Shown here: in pieces, positions 1-8,837 of the stretch
How the letters are laid out: each line of letters begins with the position of its first letter
Position numbering within the stretch: the first letter of the stretch is position 1
NCBI GenBank assembly: GCA_020850475.1
Contig: JADZEO010000163.1
Coordinates: 1-40,241, forward strand
Origin: Bdellovibrionales bacterium
GTDB taxonomy: Bacteria; Bdellovibrionota; Bdellovibrionia; Bdellovibrionales; UBA1609
Direction: 5' to 3'
Length of the DNA stretch: 40,241 bases
Program-made: the position numbers and the translations under genes
The notes under the pieces: generated by a model
Told to the model about the DNA's origin: nothing
The model's database searches: none
The model's input: the letters and a program-made list of their open reading frames with translations, nothing else

Positions 1-2
1 CG

Positions 3-416
3 ATACCGGCGACCGGCGTGACGGTAACCAAAACCTCTACCGGCCGAACGATCTCGATTGGGGGCCTTCACAATACGATCAATAGCGCCGGTGACGCCGT
101 CTTATTGAACCAATCTTTGAAAACCACCAGCGACCTCGTCGTCAGTGGCACCAAATCGGGAGGCAACCGAGCCATTTCCTCGGGTACGATCAAGGTGTAC
201 CACAATATCGCTCGTTTTAACGGCACTTATGATTTTTCCAACGTCGTCTGGGGAAGCACCAGTTGCTGCTATCCAACGTCCGGAACAATCGCCGTCACCT
301 ACTCCAGCGACACGAGCTTTAGCGCTTCGGTCACCTTTTCTTCAACCTGCGGTCAAGCGACGTGGGCAACCAGCGGTGGCTCAAGCGAAACCATTACTCT
401 TCCTTACTGCCAATAA
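3..416 (+). CDS. C-terminal end of a secreted Ser/Thr/Gly-rich protein (5' partial)
   Basis: The reading frame is open from base 3, so the gene starts before the window; only about 137 residues are visible. They are rich in Ser, Thr and Gly, alternate polar and hydrophobic residues as in beta-sheet extracellular domains, and contain Cys residues (a CC pair near the middle, one in STCGQ, one at the end in PYCQ) that could form disulfides in an exported protein. I recognise no family. The next gene starts 20 bases later on the same strand, so the two may be cotranscribed. An internal ATG at 18 exists, but nothing suggests it is the true start. Confidence 0.6.
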   Translation: MPATGVTVTKTSTGRTISIGGLHNTINSAGDAVLLNQSLKTTSDLVVSGTKSGGNRAISSGTIKVYHNIARFNGTYDFSNVVWGSTSCCYPTSGTIAVTYSSDTSFSASVTFSSTCGQATWATSGGSSETITLPYCQ

Positions 417-436
417 CTTTTTCCTCTGGAGTTGCG

Positions 437-2794
437 ATGAAAACGAGTATCTCTTGTCTCCTCGTCGTTGCGGCCCTCTCTGCTTGTCAAAATCGGCCAC
501 TTCAGCCCGAGTCGTTCTCCTATTTGCCCTCGTTTGCGACTACCAATCGGTCCGTGAGTGCCGTTCGTAATCCATTTTTAAAATCAATCAATACGGAAGA
601 CGAATTCAACGAACTGGGCTCTCCTGCGGACGGCATTATACAAGGTGGAAAAATCGTTAAGTTTTTGATCGACAACCGCAGTTACGGCACGGACACGCCG
701 GCGACTCCTTATTTTCTTAACTCCAAACAGCATCGCCTGCACTACGACTTTGCTCGTGCGGCCCTCAAGGTCACGGCGCAAGTGGAAGCCTTTAACTCCA
801 TGACCTACTTTACTCGCGGCCTAAAGAATAAGAAATTTATTGCCGGTACCGTCCAACAATACGAGCGCCTCGAACGAAGTAAAATCGTTCGTTTTTATGG
901 AATTCAATTTTATCCCCAGGACTTCATAACCGAAGATGAGATCCTCTATGCGGTTCGCTTGCTTAAAGAGCAGCTCAAGATGCCTTCGGTCGAAATCGCC
1001 GTTGTCTCCTATGGTGAGCAGCAAAGTCTTGCCAAAATCACCAAAGATTTGGAGCGCCTGGGTGTCACCCCGCTCACGATTGAGCAGTTGTTGGGCGACA
1101 CACCTCTCATCGTTATGAACCAAGGCGTCGCCCACGGTGTCATTCGCTTTTTTCCCGCGACCCGTGGTCGTACCCTCGCCGATCTCGATGGCCGGTCCCC
1201 AGAACTTCTGGACCCCTGGGATATTCCTGTCTTCACCGAACTTCCTCTTGATCTTTCGGTAGTGGCCGCCGTCCTCACGATCGAAGTGCAAACTGCTGTT
1301 TCGCACATCAATTTAAAGTCAAAGGAGCGTGGAACACCCAATGTGGTCATTCGCAGCCCTGACCTCGTCAAAAAATTTAGATCTCTGCACGGCGTACCCG
1401 TCACCTTGACGGTTAAACAAGGTCGTGTGGAAGCCGAGATCCTGCCGGGCGACGGCCTCGCCACCGTCAAGCAAATGTACGTTGACGGGCTTAAGCGCAA
1501 ATGGGTTTCTTTGCCCGCCAATTCAGCCAAGACCATTATGAACTTCGACAAGATGTGCCCCGCGGACACCGCGCAGTGTTTGCGTTTGCACGACACGTAC
1601 GGCGGCAAAGCTGCAAAACTGGGTTTCCTTGCCAACAAGACCGTCCTGGGACGACAAGGCCGCCTGTTTTCAAAATTCGCCGTCAAGAACTCGTTCTATC
1701 CCCAGGGTTTGCGTCTCACTCCGGCCGGGCTGGGCGTGTCTTTGGGATTTTATCAGTCCTTTGTTAGCAACAACCCGAAGTTGCAAAAAAAGATCAACGA
1801 CCTCACAAAAAAGGAAAAGAGCAAGCTGCCGCCTTCTTCCGAAGAACGCCTCGCGATGGTTGAAGACATTCAAAAGGAGTTCTACCAGTCCTTGTTTACC
1901 GATACTGACTGGAAGCAGGTGCGGGCCGCGGTTGAAGGCTTCGAAAAAGCCTTTACCTCCGAAATCCCGGGCGTGGAGTTTAAAAAACTCAAAATCCGTT
2001 CAAGTGCCAATGTGGAGGATATGCCCAATTTTGACGGGGCGGGCTTGCACGCCAGCTATTCGGCCAAACTCAAAGAGGGCCTAGAGCAAACACCGCGCTG
2101 CCAAGAGAAGCCGGACCCCAATGGCGACGGCGTTGAAACCAAATCTATAATGGAACCTGAGTCTCTGTCGTGTGCGATCAAGGGTGTCTTCGCGAGCCTT
2201 TGGAACAAGCGCGCAATCGAGGAACGCAGCCATGCCCGCCTTGACCACGAGACCGCCGCAATGGGATTGGCAATCTCGCCAAGCTATGGCTCTTACAAGA
2301 TTGATGCGGCCCCCAAACAGCAGCAACTCGAGGAGCAGGCCAATACTGTCGTCGTCACTCGGGTTCTGAATACGGAGTCGGTGTACGGTTACACTATCGC
2401 AGCTCAAACGGGCGACGGCCTGGTGACCAATCCTACGCCGCAAACCCAATCCGAGTCGGTTCTTGCCACTTTCCTCGGTGACGAAGCTCCTGGAATTTCA
2501 ATTCTTCAGCTCGCCAAGCCTTTCCCTGATCGACCCGCGCTCAATGAGTCCATCTTCAAGGATAAGAATCGAGAAATTTACACCACGATGGTGGATATGG
2601 TCCGCCATGCTGAGATTAAATACTGTGAAGCCAAGAAAAAACTTGATCGCAAGTTCTATGGTGGAGACTGTTCCTACATTCCTGCGGACACTGAAAAAAC
2701 TGCGCTCGATTTGGAGTTCAAAGTTTTGGCTGATCCCGATTTTGGTGTTTACCAAGTGTTCTGCAAACAAATTCGAGAGTTCTCGGCCAAATGA
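437..2794 (+). CDS. Lipoprotein with PEP synthase/PPDK-type ATP-binding domain
   Basis: A 785-residue product. The frame opens earlier, but the ATG at 437 follows a GGAG site and begins a lipoprotein signal peptide ending in the lipobox LSAC (Cys18). The N-terminal 380 residues have no recognised family. Around residue 388 a GGKAAKLGFL segment matches the start of pyruvate phosphate dikinase/PEP synthase N-terminal domains. Around residue 522, RSSANVEDMPNFDGAG matches their hallmark nucleotide-binding loop, and VFASLWNKRAIEER near 584 fits the following conserved block. The phosphohistidine and PEP-binding domains of true PPDK are absent, so central carbon metabolism is unlikely. An ATP-grasp-like domain on an exported lipoprotein is unusual because the periplasm lacks ATP. 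Confidence 0.75.
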   Translation: MKTSISCLLVVAALSACQNRPLQPESFSYLPSFATTNRSVSAVRNPFLKSINTEDEFNELGSPADGIIQGGKIVKFLIDNRSYGTDTPATPYFLNSKQHRLHYDFARAALKVTAQVEAFNSMTYFTRGLKNKKFIAGTVQQYERLERSKIVRFYGIQFYPQDFITEDEILYAVRLLKEQLKMPSVEIAVVSYGEQQSLAKITKDLERLGVTPLTIEQLLGDTPLIVMNQGVAHGVIRFFPATRGRTLADLDGRSPELLDPWDIPVFTELPLDLSVVAAVLTIEVQTAVSHINLKSKERGTPNVVIRSPDLVKKFRSLHGVPVTLTVKQGRVEAEILPGDGLATVKQMYVDGLKRKWVSLPANSAKTIMNFDKMCPADTAQCLRLHDTYGGKAAKLGFLANKTVLGRQGRLFSKFAVKNSFYPQGLRLTPAGLGVSLGFYQSFVSNNPKLQKKINDLTKKEKSKLPPSSEERLAMVEDIQKEFYQSLFTDTDWKQVRAAVEGFEKAFTSEIPGVEFKKLKIRSSANVEDMPNFDGAGLHASYSAKLKEGLEQTPRCQEKPDPNGDGVETKSIMEPESLSCAIKGVFASLWNKRAIEERSHARLDHETAAMGLAISPSYGSYKIDAAPKQQQLEEQANTVVVTRVLNTESVYGYTIAAQTGDGLVTNPTPQTQSESVLATFLGDEAPGISILQLAKPFPDRPALNESIFKDKNREIYTTMVDMVRHAEIKYCEAKKKLDRKFYGGDCSYIPADTEKTALDLEFKVLADPDFGVYQVFCKQIREFSAK

Positions 2795-2825
2795 GCGAGC
2801 TGAACAATTTTCCGCAGAAATGGAA

Positions 2826-3509
2826 TTACATCTCGATATCGAAGCTCACTTGAATCGTCACTTGAGCTCCCGTGACTCGCAACCGATCTCGAGTTCCGAC
2901 AATCTTACCCTCGCCATCAATCTGCATTTGATCAACGCGAACGTCAGAGATGGCGGCATCAGGGAGTTGTTGCTTAAGGGCCTTGCTGACCACTCTCATC
3001 AGGTACTTCGTTTTCGCTACGATCGCCTCATGAGCTGTCTCGCGACCCTGTTCGGTATACTCAAGTTCAACCTCTCGGCCAGCCTGATAGTCTTCCCAGC
3101 TACCCCGACGAAACTGCGCCGGAATACTCATTTGAACAGGAAGATTGATTGGAACACCTGAAACGACGTCATCGATGAGGATACTCATGACAACATAGAT
3201 CTGATTGTTGTCATTGACGAGACTAAGTCTAGAATGTCCTTTGATATCCAAGCCAATAACCGCTTCGTCAACTTCGCCCAACTTGGACTGGTTCAGTTGA
3301 GCCAGAGGACCTTCACCTTCGACATAGGTATTTGTCACCTGCCGGGAACTTGACAACTCAAGCTCTGAAGCCTGCGGAGTTGTTCTTAGGTAAGTTGACT
3401 CGGACTCCGTCACTTGTTTGGTCAAACGCACAGTGTACGACTCGGCCTTGCTGGTTTGTGAAACGATCGCACCCACCAATAGCACCAGTCCTAGAAGCGA
3501 CTTCGACAT
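2826..3509 (-). CDS. Secreted protein of unknown function
   Basis: A 227-residue product with a clear N-terminal signal peptide (hydrophobic core LLGLVLLVGAIV, likely cleavage after SKA). It is preceded by a strong AAGGAG ribosome site ending a few bases before the ATG. The mature part is polar and beta-rich, with no domain I recognise. It converges with the lipoprotein gene ending at 2794, only 31 bases away. About 200 bases separate its start from the end of oxyR, so it probably has its own promoter there. Confidence is high that it is a gene and nil for function. Confidence 0.75.
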   Translation of the reverse strand: MSKSLLGLVLLVGAIVSQTSKAESYTVRLTKQVTESESTYLRTTPQASELELSSSRQVTNTYVEGEGPLAQLNQSKLGEVDEAVIGLDIKGHSRLSLVNDNNQIYVVMSILIDDVVSGVPINLPVQMSIPAQFRRGSWEDYQAGREVELEYTEQGRETAHEAIVAKTKYLMRVVSKALKQQLPDAAISDVRVDQMQIDGEGKIVGTRDRLRVTGAQVTIQVSFDIEM

Positions 3510-3706
3510 AGGGATCTCCTTCTTGCTTTTTATCTAGAGCGTAAGTAACTCGATGGGCCTGATGGCGAAAGGTCTTCGAGCCGAATTGAATTTTTTCCCC
3601 CATACAAAAGATGGGCGGGGGAAGTTGGCCTCGGCTCTTCAGCGCTCCTGATGTGAAGCGCACCGGTTGTTTTCACTAGTCAGCGACATTCTGTTCACAA
3701 TCAGCA

Positions 3707-4663
3707 TCAACAGACATCGAGCACTTTGTAGCCCTTCTCTGGCGTCTGACTGATAACCTCGGGCAGGTTTTGGATGATGGTCGTTTCTATGGCTTCGATG
3801 ATTGCCAGCTTCCAGTGGTCACGACGATAGATGATGCTAATTTCGCGAGTGGGAATCGGCGATTTAAACGGCCTGACGTGCGCGGCGACTTCATCTTTTC
3901 GCAGTGACGCTGCCATCAGAGCCGGAATCAGAGTGTAGCCCATACCCGTTTGAATCAAGCGGCGTAAGGTATCGAGGCTACCGCTGCGAAAATGAATGTT
4001 GGCATACGCCGCCTCCGGCCCCATGGGCACGGCACAAAAATTGATCACTTGGTCTTTGAAACAATGCCCGTCCTGCAACAGCCACATTTCGTTAGGATCC
4101 AATTGTGATCGCGAGATCTGTTCGTGCTTGAGTAACTCATGCCCAGTCGCGAAGTAGGCCAAAAAGTGTTCGTAATAGAGCGGACGAATTTTGTAGTCCG
4201 CTCCGTCGATCGGCGTAGCTAAGATCGCCGCATCCAAATGGTCGTTGGCGAGCTCGGTGAGAATCGTCTCGGTCTTCATTTCTTCAACATAGAGCTGCAC
4301 CTGACTAAATTTTTTGGCGAATGGCCGCAAGAAATACGGAAGCAAGTAACTGGCGACAGTCGGGATCACTGCCAACTTGAAATCTCCAGCGACCGAGCCC
4401 CCCTTGTTTTGTTTTGAGATGTGCATGAGTTTGTCGTTCTCCCTCAGCACCGTCTTCGCTTGTTCCAAAAAAAGCGCACCTTCCGGCGTGGGCAGAATGG
4501 GCTTTTTCACTCGATCAAAGAGAATAATCCCAATTTCGTCCTCCAGCTTTTGCAGCTGTTGCGACAGAGTGGGCTGTGACACATGGCAGGCCTCAGAGGC
4601 CTTGCCAAAATGGCGGTGTTTTTCCACCGCTATGGCGTACTGCAGCTGAGTTAAGGTTGGCAT
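3707..4663 (-). CDS. oxyR: OxyR, LysR-type hydrogen peroxide sensor
   Basis: A 318-residue LysR-type regulator. The N-terminal winged helix-turn-helix spans roughly residues 1-60 (LTQLQYAIAVEKHRHFGKAS...SQPTLSQQLQKLEDE), followed by the effector domain. The diagnostic OxyR redox segment LLQDGHCFKDQVINFC is present with Cys201 and Cys210, spaced nine residues apart as are the E. coli C199/C208 pair. The peroxide-driven disulfide switch therefore looks intact. It is divergent from ahpC-ahpF, the classical OxyR targets, and an OxyR-type half-operator lies between them. It probably represses or modulates itself from the same 127-base region. The ATG follows AGGAG. Confidence 0.95.
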   Translation of the reverse strand: MPTLTQLQYAIAVEKHRHFGKASEACHVSQPTLSQQLQKLEDEIGIILFDRVKKPILPTPEGALFLEQAKTVLRENDKLMHISKQNKGGSVAGDFKLAVIPTVASYLLPYFLRPFAKKFSQVQLYVEEMKTETILTELANDHLDAAILATPIDGADYKIRPLYYEHFLAYFATGHELLKHEQISRSQLDPNEMWLLQDGHCFKDQVINFCAVPMGPEAAYANIHFRSGSLDTLRRLIQTGMGYTLIPALMAASLRKDEVAAHVRPFKSPIPTREISIIYRRDHWKLAIIEAIETTIIQNLPEVISQTPEKGYKVLDVC

Positions 4664-4703
4664 TAGACTCCTCCTAACTACTCAATAACACCCAGCTTAC
4701 CAT

Positions 4704-4720
4704 GATAGGCAAATACTATC
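4704..4720. promoter_or_regulatory. OxyR-type operator in the oxyR-ahpC intergenic region
   Basis: GATAG, seven bases, CTATC: the ATAG-N7-CTAT half of the OxyR consensus is perfect and its outer bases are also palindromic. The second dimer site expected one period downstream (about 4727-4741) is only weakly present. It lies 70 bases upstream of the ahpC ATG, a suitable place for activation, and 41 bases upstream of the oxyR start for autoregulation. Confidence 0.75.
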
Positions 4721-4790
4721 AATCAATAAAAACAATCGATTTCAATTAATTCGCAAAAACAACGATGATAGAGACAAAGGAGAAAACAAA

Positions 4791-5357
4791 ATGAACACAA
4801 TCATCAATACCAAGATCCCCGAATTCAAAGTGCAAGCTTTCGCCGACGGCAAGTTTAAGACGGTGACCCAGGACGACCTCAACGGCAAATGGTCGATCCT
4901 CTTTTTCTACCCGGCAGACTTTACCTTCGTGTGCCCTACCGAGTTGGGCGACATGGCGGACAAGTATGAGGAGTTTAAAAAGATGGGTGTCGAAGTTTAC
5001 TCAATCAGCACCGATACGCATTTTGTCCACAAAGCGTGGCACGATGCTTCGGATACCATCAAAAAAATCAAGTATCCAATGCTCGCTGACCCCACCGGGC
5101 GGTTGACTCGAGCCTTCGGTGTCCACATTGAAGAAGCCGGTCTGGCCTACCGTGGTACCTTTGTCGTCGATCCCGAAGGTCGAATCAAACTTGCCGAGAT
5201 CCACGACAACGGCATCGGTCGAAATGCCGATGAGTTACTGCGCAAAGTGCAGGCTGCTCAGTTTATTGCTAAAAATCCCAGCGAAGTTTGCCCCGCCAAA
5301 TGGCGCCCGGGTGAAAAGACGCTTAAGCCAGGACTTGATCTCGTAGGCAAGATTTAA
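4791..5357 (+). CDS. ahpC: AhpC, alkyl hydroperoxide reductase subunit C (2-Cys peroxiredoxin)
   Basis: A 188-residue AhpC/Prx1-type peroxiredoxin. It reduces hydrogen peroxide, organic hydroperoxides and peroxynitrite in the cytoplasm. The peroxidatic Cys48 sits in DFTFVCPTE, and the resolving Cys167 in EVCPAKW near the C terminus; both are canonical. Length matches E. coli AhpC (187). The start follows AAAGGAG with an eight-base spacer. It is cotranscribed with ahpF, its reductase, and lies under the OxyR operator. A strong hairpin separates ahpC from ahpF. Nothing is odd about the protein itself. Confidence 0.97.
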   Translation: MNTIINTKIPEFKVQAFADGKFKTVTQDDLNGKWSILFFYPADFTFVCPTELGDMADKYEEFKKMGVEVYSISTDTHFVHKAWHDASDTIKKIKYPMLADPTGRLTRAFGVHIEEAGLAYRGTFVVDPEGRIKLAEIHDNGIGRNADELLRKVQAAQFIAKNPSEVCPAKWRPGEKTLKPGLDLVGKI

Positions 5358-5367
5358 GTTTTAAGGC

Positions 5368-5406
5368 GCCGGCATCGATGGGTCTGGGGACTCTGCCGAT
5401 GCCGGC
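5368..5406 (+). promoter_or_regulatory. Intercistronic hairpin between ahpC and ahpF
   Basis: A perfect 10-bp inverted repeat, GCCGGCATCG (5368-5377) and CGATGCCGGC (5397-5406), with a 19-base loop. It lies just after the ahpC stop and before the ahpF ribosome site. No T tract follows, so it is more likely an mRNA stabiliser or partial terminator that sets the ahpC:ahpF ratio than a full terminator. Confidence 0.6.
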
Positions 5407-5446
5407 ATCAATCAGCCGAGGGAACCTGCAAGAAAGGATGTGGACC

Positions 5447-6994
5447 ATGCTCGACTCCAACCTTCGCGACCAACTCAAAGAACTCTTTAGCAAACTCACA
5501 GACCCGGTGACCTTGCGCGTGTCAACCAGTCAGCACGAGAGCCAAGAGGAACTGCTCGAGATGCTCAATGAGGTGGCGAGCACCTCCACCAAGTTAAATG
5601 TTGTGGTTTCAGATTCCTTGACGAGCAGTACCCCTTACTTCGAAGTTGAAGGTCGGCTGGCCAAGGGCAAGATCGGCTTCCGCGGCATCCCTGGTGGGCA
5701 CGAGTTTTCGTCGCTGATACTGGCAATCCTTCATGTGGACGGCAAAGGCAAGCAGCCAGATCCCGGCATCACTCAGCGAATCAGTCGAATTAAAGGACCG
5801 GTCCGTCTGAAAACTTACATTTCTTTGTCGTGCGAAAACTGTCCTGAGGTCGTACAGGCGCTCAATTTGATGGCAACCCATCACCCGGACTTTAAACACG
5901 AGATGGTCGACGGTGGCATGGTGGTGTCAGAAGTCGAGGCGCTGGGAATTCAGGGCGTTCCGAGCGTAATGAATGACAACCAGCTTGTGCATTCGGGAAA
6001 AGCGCAACTGATTGATTTGGTCACCAAACTCGAAGAGCTTTTCGGCAAATCTTCCGACCAAGCTGTTCAACAAGATCTCGGACTCTTTGATGTTGTAGTC
6101 ATTGGCGGCGGACCCGCAGGAGCCACTTCGGCCATTTATAGCGTTCGCAAAGGACTCAAAACTGCTGTCGTGGCTGAGCGTCTCGGGGGCCAGCTCCAAG
6201 AGACCAAGGGAATTGAAAATATGATTTCGGTTCCTTACACTGAGGGCGTAAAGCTCGCCGCCCAACTCGGTGAGCACTTGGCAAGTTATCCCGTCCAAGT
6301 TTTTGAACACCGGCGCGTGAGCCAAATCACCGGCAGCGCGATTAAGCGCATTCAATTGGAAAGCGGCGAGTTTTTGTCGGCCAAGGCGGTGATAATTGCG
6401 ACCGGAGCCAAGTGGCGCCAACTCGGAATTCCCGGAGAGAAGGAACACATCGGCCTGGGCGTGGCCTTTTGCGCTCACTGCGACGGCCCCTTCTACAAGG
6501 GCAAGCGCGTGGCCGTGGTAGGTGGTGGCAACTCTGGGGTCGAGGCCGCAATTGATCTCGCTGGAATTGCCACCGAGGTGACTTTGTTTGAGTACAATCA
6601 AAATTTAAAGGCGGATGGGGTGCTCATCGAAAAGCTCAAAGCTCTACCTAACGCCAAGATTATAACCAACGCCAAACCGATTCGAGTCCTCGGCAACGGC
6701 AAGTCGGTGCATGGCTTGGAATTTCAGGACCGCGCCACCAACCAGAATCACCAACTTGAAATCGATGGCGTGTTTGTTCAAATCGGCCTGTTACCGAACA
6801 CTCAATTTCTGAAGAATCAGTTGAAGCTGACTCCCTTTGGAGAAATTGAGGTTGATGCCCGAGGACGAACTTCGGTTCCCGGAATTTATGCCGCCGGCGA
6901 CGTCACGACGATTCCCTTTAAGCAAATCGTCGTTGCTATGGGCGACGGCGCTAAAGTTGCCCTCACTGCATTCGAGGACCGCCTTCACTCGTGA
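5447..6994 (+). CDS. ahpF: AhpF, alkyl hydroperoxide reductase subunit F
   Basis: A 515-residue FAD/NADH disulfide reductase that regenerates AhpC. I chose the ATG at 5447 because the sequence MLDSNLRDQLK aligns with the known AhpF N terminus and an AAAGGA site sits eight bases upstream; the frame is open to 5378. The N-terminal double thioredoxin-fold domain carries Cys129/Cys132 (SCENCPEV). The FAD motif GGGPAG lies near residues 220-225, the redox pair Cys342/Cys345 in FCAHCDGP, the NADH motif GGGNSG near 359-364, and the terminal FAD motif in IYAAGDVT. All catalytic elements are intact, and the Cys129/132 numbering equals E. coli AhpF. Confidence 0.97.
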   Translation: MLDSNLRDQLKELFSKLTDPVTLRVSTSQHESQEELLEMLNEVASTSTKLNVVVSDSLTSSTPYFEVEGRLAKGKIGFRGIPGGHEFSSLILAILHVDGKGKQPDPGITQRISRIKGPVRLKTYISLSCENCPEVVQALNLMATHHPDFKHEMVDGGMVVSEVEALGIQGVPSVMNDNQLVHSGKAQLIDLVTKLEELFGKSSDQAVQQDLGLFDVVVIGGGPAGATSAIYSVRKGLKTAVVAERLGGQLQETKGIENMISVPYTEGVKLAAQLGEHLASYPVQVFEHRRVSQITGSAIKRIQLESGEFLSAKAVIIATGAKWRQLGIPGEKEHIGLGVAFCAHCDGPFYKGKRVAVVGGGNSGVEAAIDLAGIATEVTLFEYNQNLKADGVLIEKLKALPNAKIITNAKPIRVLGNGKSVHGLEFQDRATNQNHQLEIDGVFVQIGLLPNTQFLKNQLKLTPFGEIEVDARGRTSVPGIYAAGDVTTIPFKQIVVAMGDGAKVALTAFEDRLHS

Positions 6995-7033
6995 GGCGGC
7001 CCCGCGGCTTACGATTGTCCAACTAGAGGTTGA

Positions 7034-7570
7034 TCACTTTGGCAACAAAACGGTGTCAACAACGTAAACGATTCCATTGGTCGCAAGGATTACTGTCTTT
7101 AACTCCACGCCTTCAACGGTGAGTTTGCCACCCTTGTTCTCGATTTTGAGCTTTGGACCATCGACCATATCGAGTTCACTTTGAAGCGCCAATACATCAG
7201 GATTAAATGCTGGTGCTGCTGCGTGATGCTCCAAAATGCTTTTTAAAGTCGGAATCTTATCGGGCTTAAGCAACCCTTCGACGGTTCCCTTCGGCAGTTT
7301 AGCAAATGCCGCATCGGTTGGTGCGAACAAAGTGTAAGGACCCGGTCCGGTGAGAGTCTCAACTAGTCCGGTCGCCTTCACTGCCGTTACTAAGGTCTTG
7401 TGATCAGAAGATCCGACCGCAATCTCAACGATGTTTTTCCCGCCGTCGCCATTCATCTTAATGATATTTAATTTCGCGGCCCCCCCAGAAGCTCCACTGC
7501 CCTTTTGATCTTTTGCACTCGCCGTTCCAGCAAGCAAGCCGATCATTAATATAGATATCAGCCGGGACAA
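7034..7570 (-). CDS. Secreted fasciclin (FAS1) domain protein
   Basis: A 178-residue exported protein: hydrophobic N terminus with likely cleavage after ASA, a Gly/Lys-rich linker, then one FAS1 domain from about residue 45 to the end. The two conserved FAS1 boxes are visible: PYTLFAPTDAAFAKLP and the terminal IVYVVDTVLLPK. FAS1 proteins usually mediate surface adhesion. Start choice is uncertain: the frame begins with TTG after a GAGGCGG-like site and no in-frame ATG exists upstream before a stop, whereas an internal ATG at residue 9 would shorten the signal peptide. It converges with ahpF. Confidence 0.85.
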   Translation of the reverse strand: MSRLISILMIGLLAGTASAKDQKGSGASGGAAKLNIIKMNGDGGKNIVEIAVGSSDHKTLVTAVKATGLVETLTGPGPYTLFAPTDAAFAKLPKGTVEGLLKPDKIPTLKSILEHHAAAPAFNPDVLALQSELDMVDGPKLKIENKGGKLTVEGVELKTVILATNGIVYVVDTVLLPK

Positions 7571-7704
7571 TGGTTCGCCGCCTCATGACTTCTCATTCTG
7601 GCTTCTGGTTGGCATCAGCTATTGGCTTGGTTTGGATGACCATTCCGCTCGGGATTACCTGGCGTCGTTTTCGGAAAAAAGACTTTTGACCGAGGTCGTA
7701 ACGG

Positions 7705-8640
7705 TTACCTACTCTTCATCGTCTCAGTCAATTGATCAGCACAAATGCCCCAGCCTTCGTGAAACCCCATTTCCTCATGCCGCTTTCGATCTTCTTCGTT
7801 TTTGTGACGACCGACGGCCTTAAAACGCGTTCCCTGGCCATGAGGTTCAAAGGTCAGCAGACCCGTGAACAACATATCCGCACCCGACACGGGAACTTCC
7901 ACCGGCCGATAGCCAGCAATCATTGCGGAAGTCCAAACCAACCGTTGATTGTCGACAACTTCCAGGAAGCATCCATCATTGGGAAACTCTTGTCCCTCGG
8001 GAGATTTCATTACCGTAAAAAACTGTCCACCCGGCCTTAAATCAATCTTGCAATCGACCACTCGCCACGGCCGGGGGCAAAACCACTCCTTAATAATCTC
8101 AGGCGTTGTCCAGCCCTTCCAAGCCAAGTTTGGCGGGATGTCTAAAACCCTCTCCAATACCAGATCCAACTTGGGATTAACCTCGATCGACCTGCCACCG
8201 GAACCAAGTACGGCTGCCAATCGGTCAAAGTTTTGCTCGTTCCCGCCGACCGCGACCTGCTTAACCGCCTCACAGGTTTTGGCGTCGTCAAACAACATCC
8301 GAAACGAAACTTTCGTTCGGTCGCCAAAGGCGTCGAAGGTAACAGCGGTCCAAAAGTGGGGGGGCGGTTTGTGTTCAAACACAATGCGCCGCTGGGGAGT
8401 GATCTGGTGAAAGACAATGACATTTTCATAAGTGGCCCCATCGGGGCCGTTCATCGTGAAGTCCCACTCTCCGCCTGGCACAAAATCAAATTTTCGGATG
8501 GTGTTGGTAAACCCATGAGGTCCCCACCACTGCGCAATCAGCTTCGGATCGCTCCAGGCTCGATACACTTGGTCGACTGGATAATTAAAAAACCTACCGC
8601 TAATGATCTCTCGTTCGGAGTTGGCAAATGGTTCGCTCAC
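7705..8640 (-). CDS. Tandem SRPBCC (AHSA1/START-like) domain protein
   Basis: A 311-residue cytoplasmic protein made of two AHSA1-like ligand-binding domains. The first covers about residues 8-150 (VYRAWSDPKLIAQWWGPHGF then PGGEWDFTM). The second covers about 160-305 (AWKGWTTPEIIKEWFCPRPW then RPGGQFFTVM). The W-W-x-P and PGG motifs recur in each half, showing an internal duplication. Such domains bind hydrophobic ligands and are often paired with ArsR repressors; none is adjacent here. Ligand unknown. Confidence 0.88.
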   Translation of the reverse strand: MSEPFANSEREIISGRFFNYPVDQVYRAWSDPKLIAQWWGPHGFTNTIRKFDFVPGGEWDFTMNGPDGATYENVIVFHQITPQRRIVFEHKPPPHFWTAVTFDAFGDRTKVSFRMLFDDAKTCEAVKQVAVGGNEQNFDRLAAVLGSGGRSIEVNPKLDLVLERVLDIPPNLAWKGWTTPEIIKEWFCPRPWRVVDCKIDLRPGGQFFTVMKSPEGQEFPNDGCFLEVVDNQRLVWTSAMIAGYRPVEVPVSGADMLFTGLLTFEPHGQGTRFKAVGRHKNEEDRKRHEEMGFHEGWGICADQLTETMKSR

Positions 8641-8837
8641 AGGCTCTCCCTCAAATTCACTTCATGGCGTGAAGGCCAAACAAGTTACCTTCCTCTTCCA
8701 AAAGATTGTAATTTAAACGGCTTTACCGACGAATTCCACCCAAGGTCTCATTTAGGCGCGCTGTATAGGCAAAAACCCGACCTCGATCACCCTCAAATTG
8801 GGTGACTTCTTTAGCGGCAAATTGAGGTGTGAGGTCC

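Noticed and set aside
1009-1686. Long minus-strand open frame of about 225 codons inside the PPDK-like lipoprotein gene
   Set aside because: It lies wholly antisense to a clear gene, has no ribosome site or recognisable domain, and its composition mirrors the codon bias of the sense frame.
2463-3161. Plus-strand frame of about 232 codons crossing two genes
   Set aside because: It overlaps the end of the PPDK-like gene out of frame and most of the convergent secreted-protein gene, with no motif of its own.
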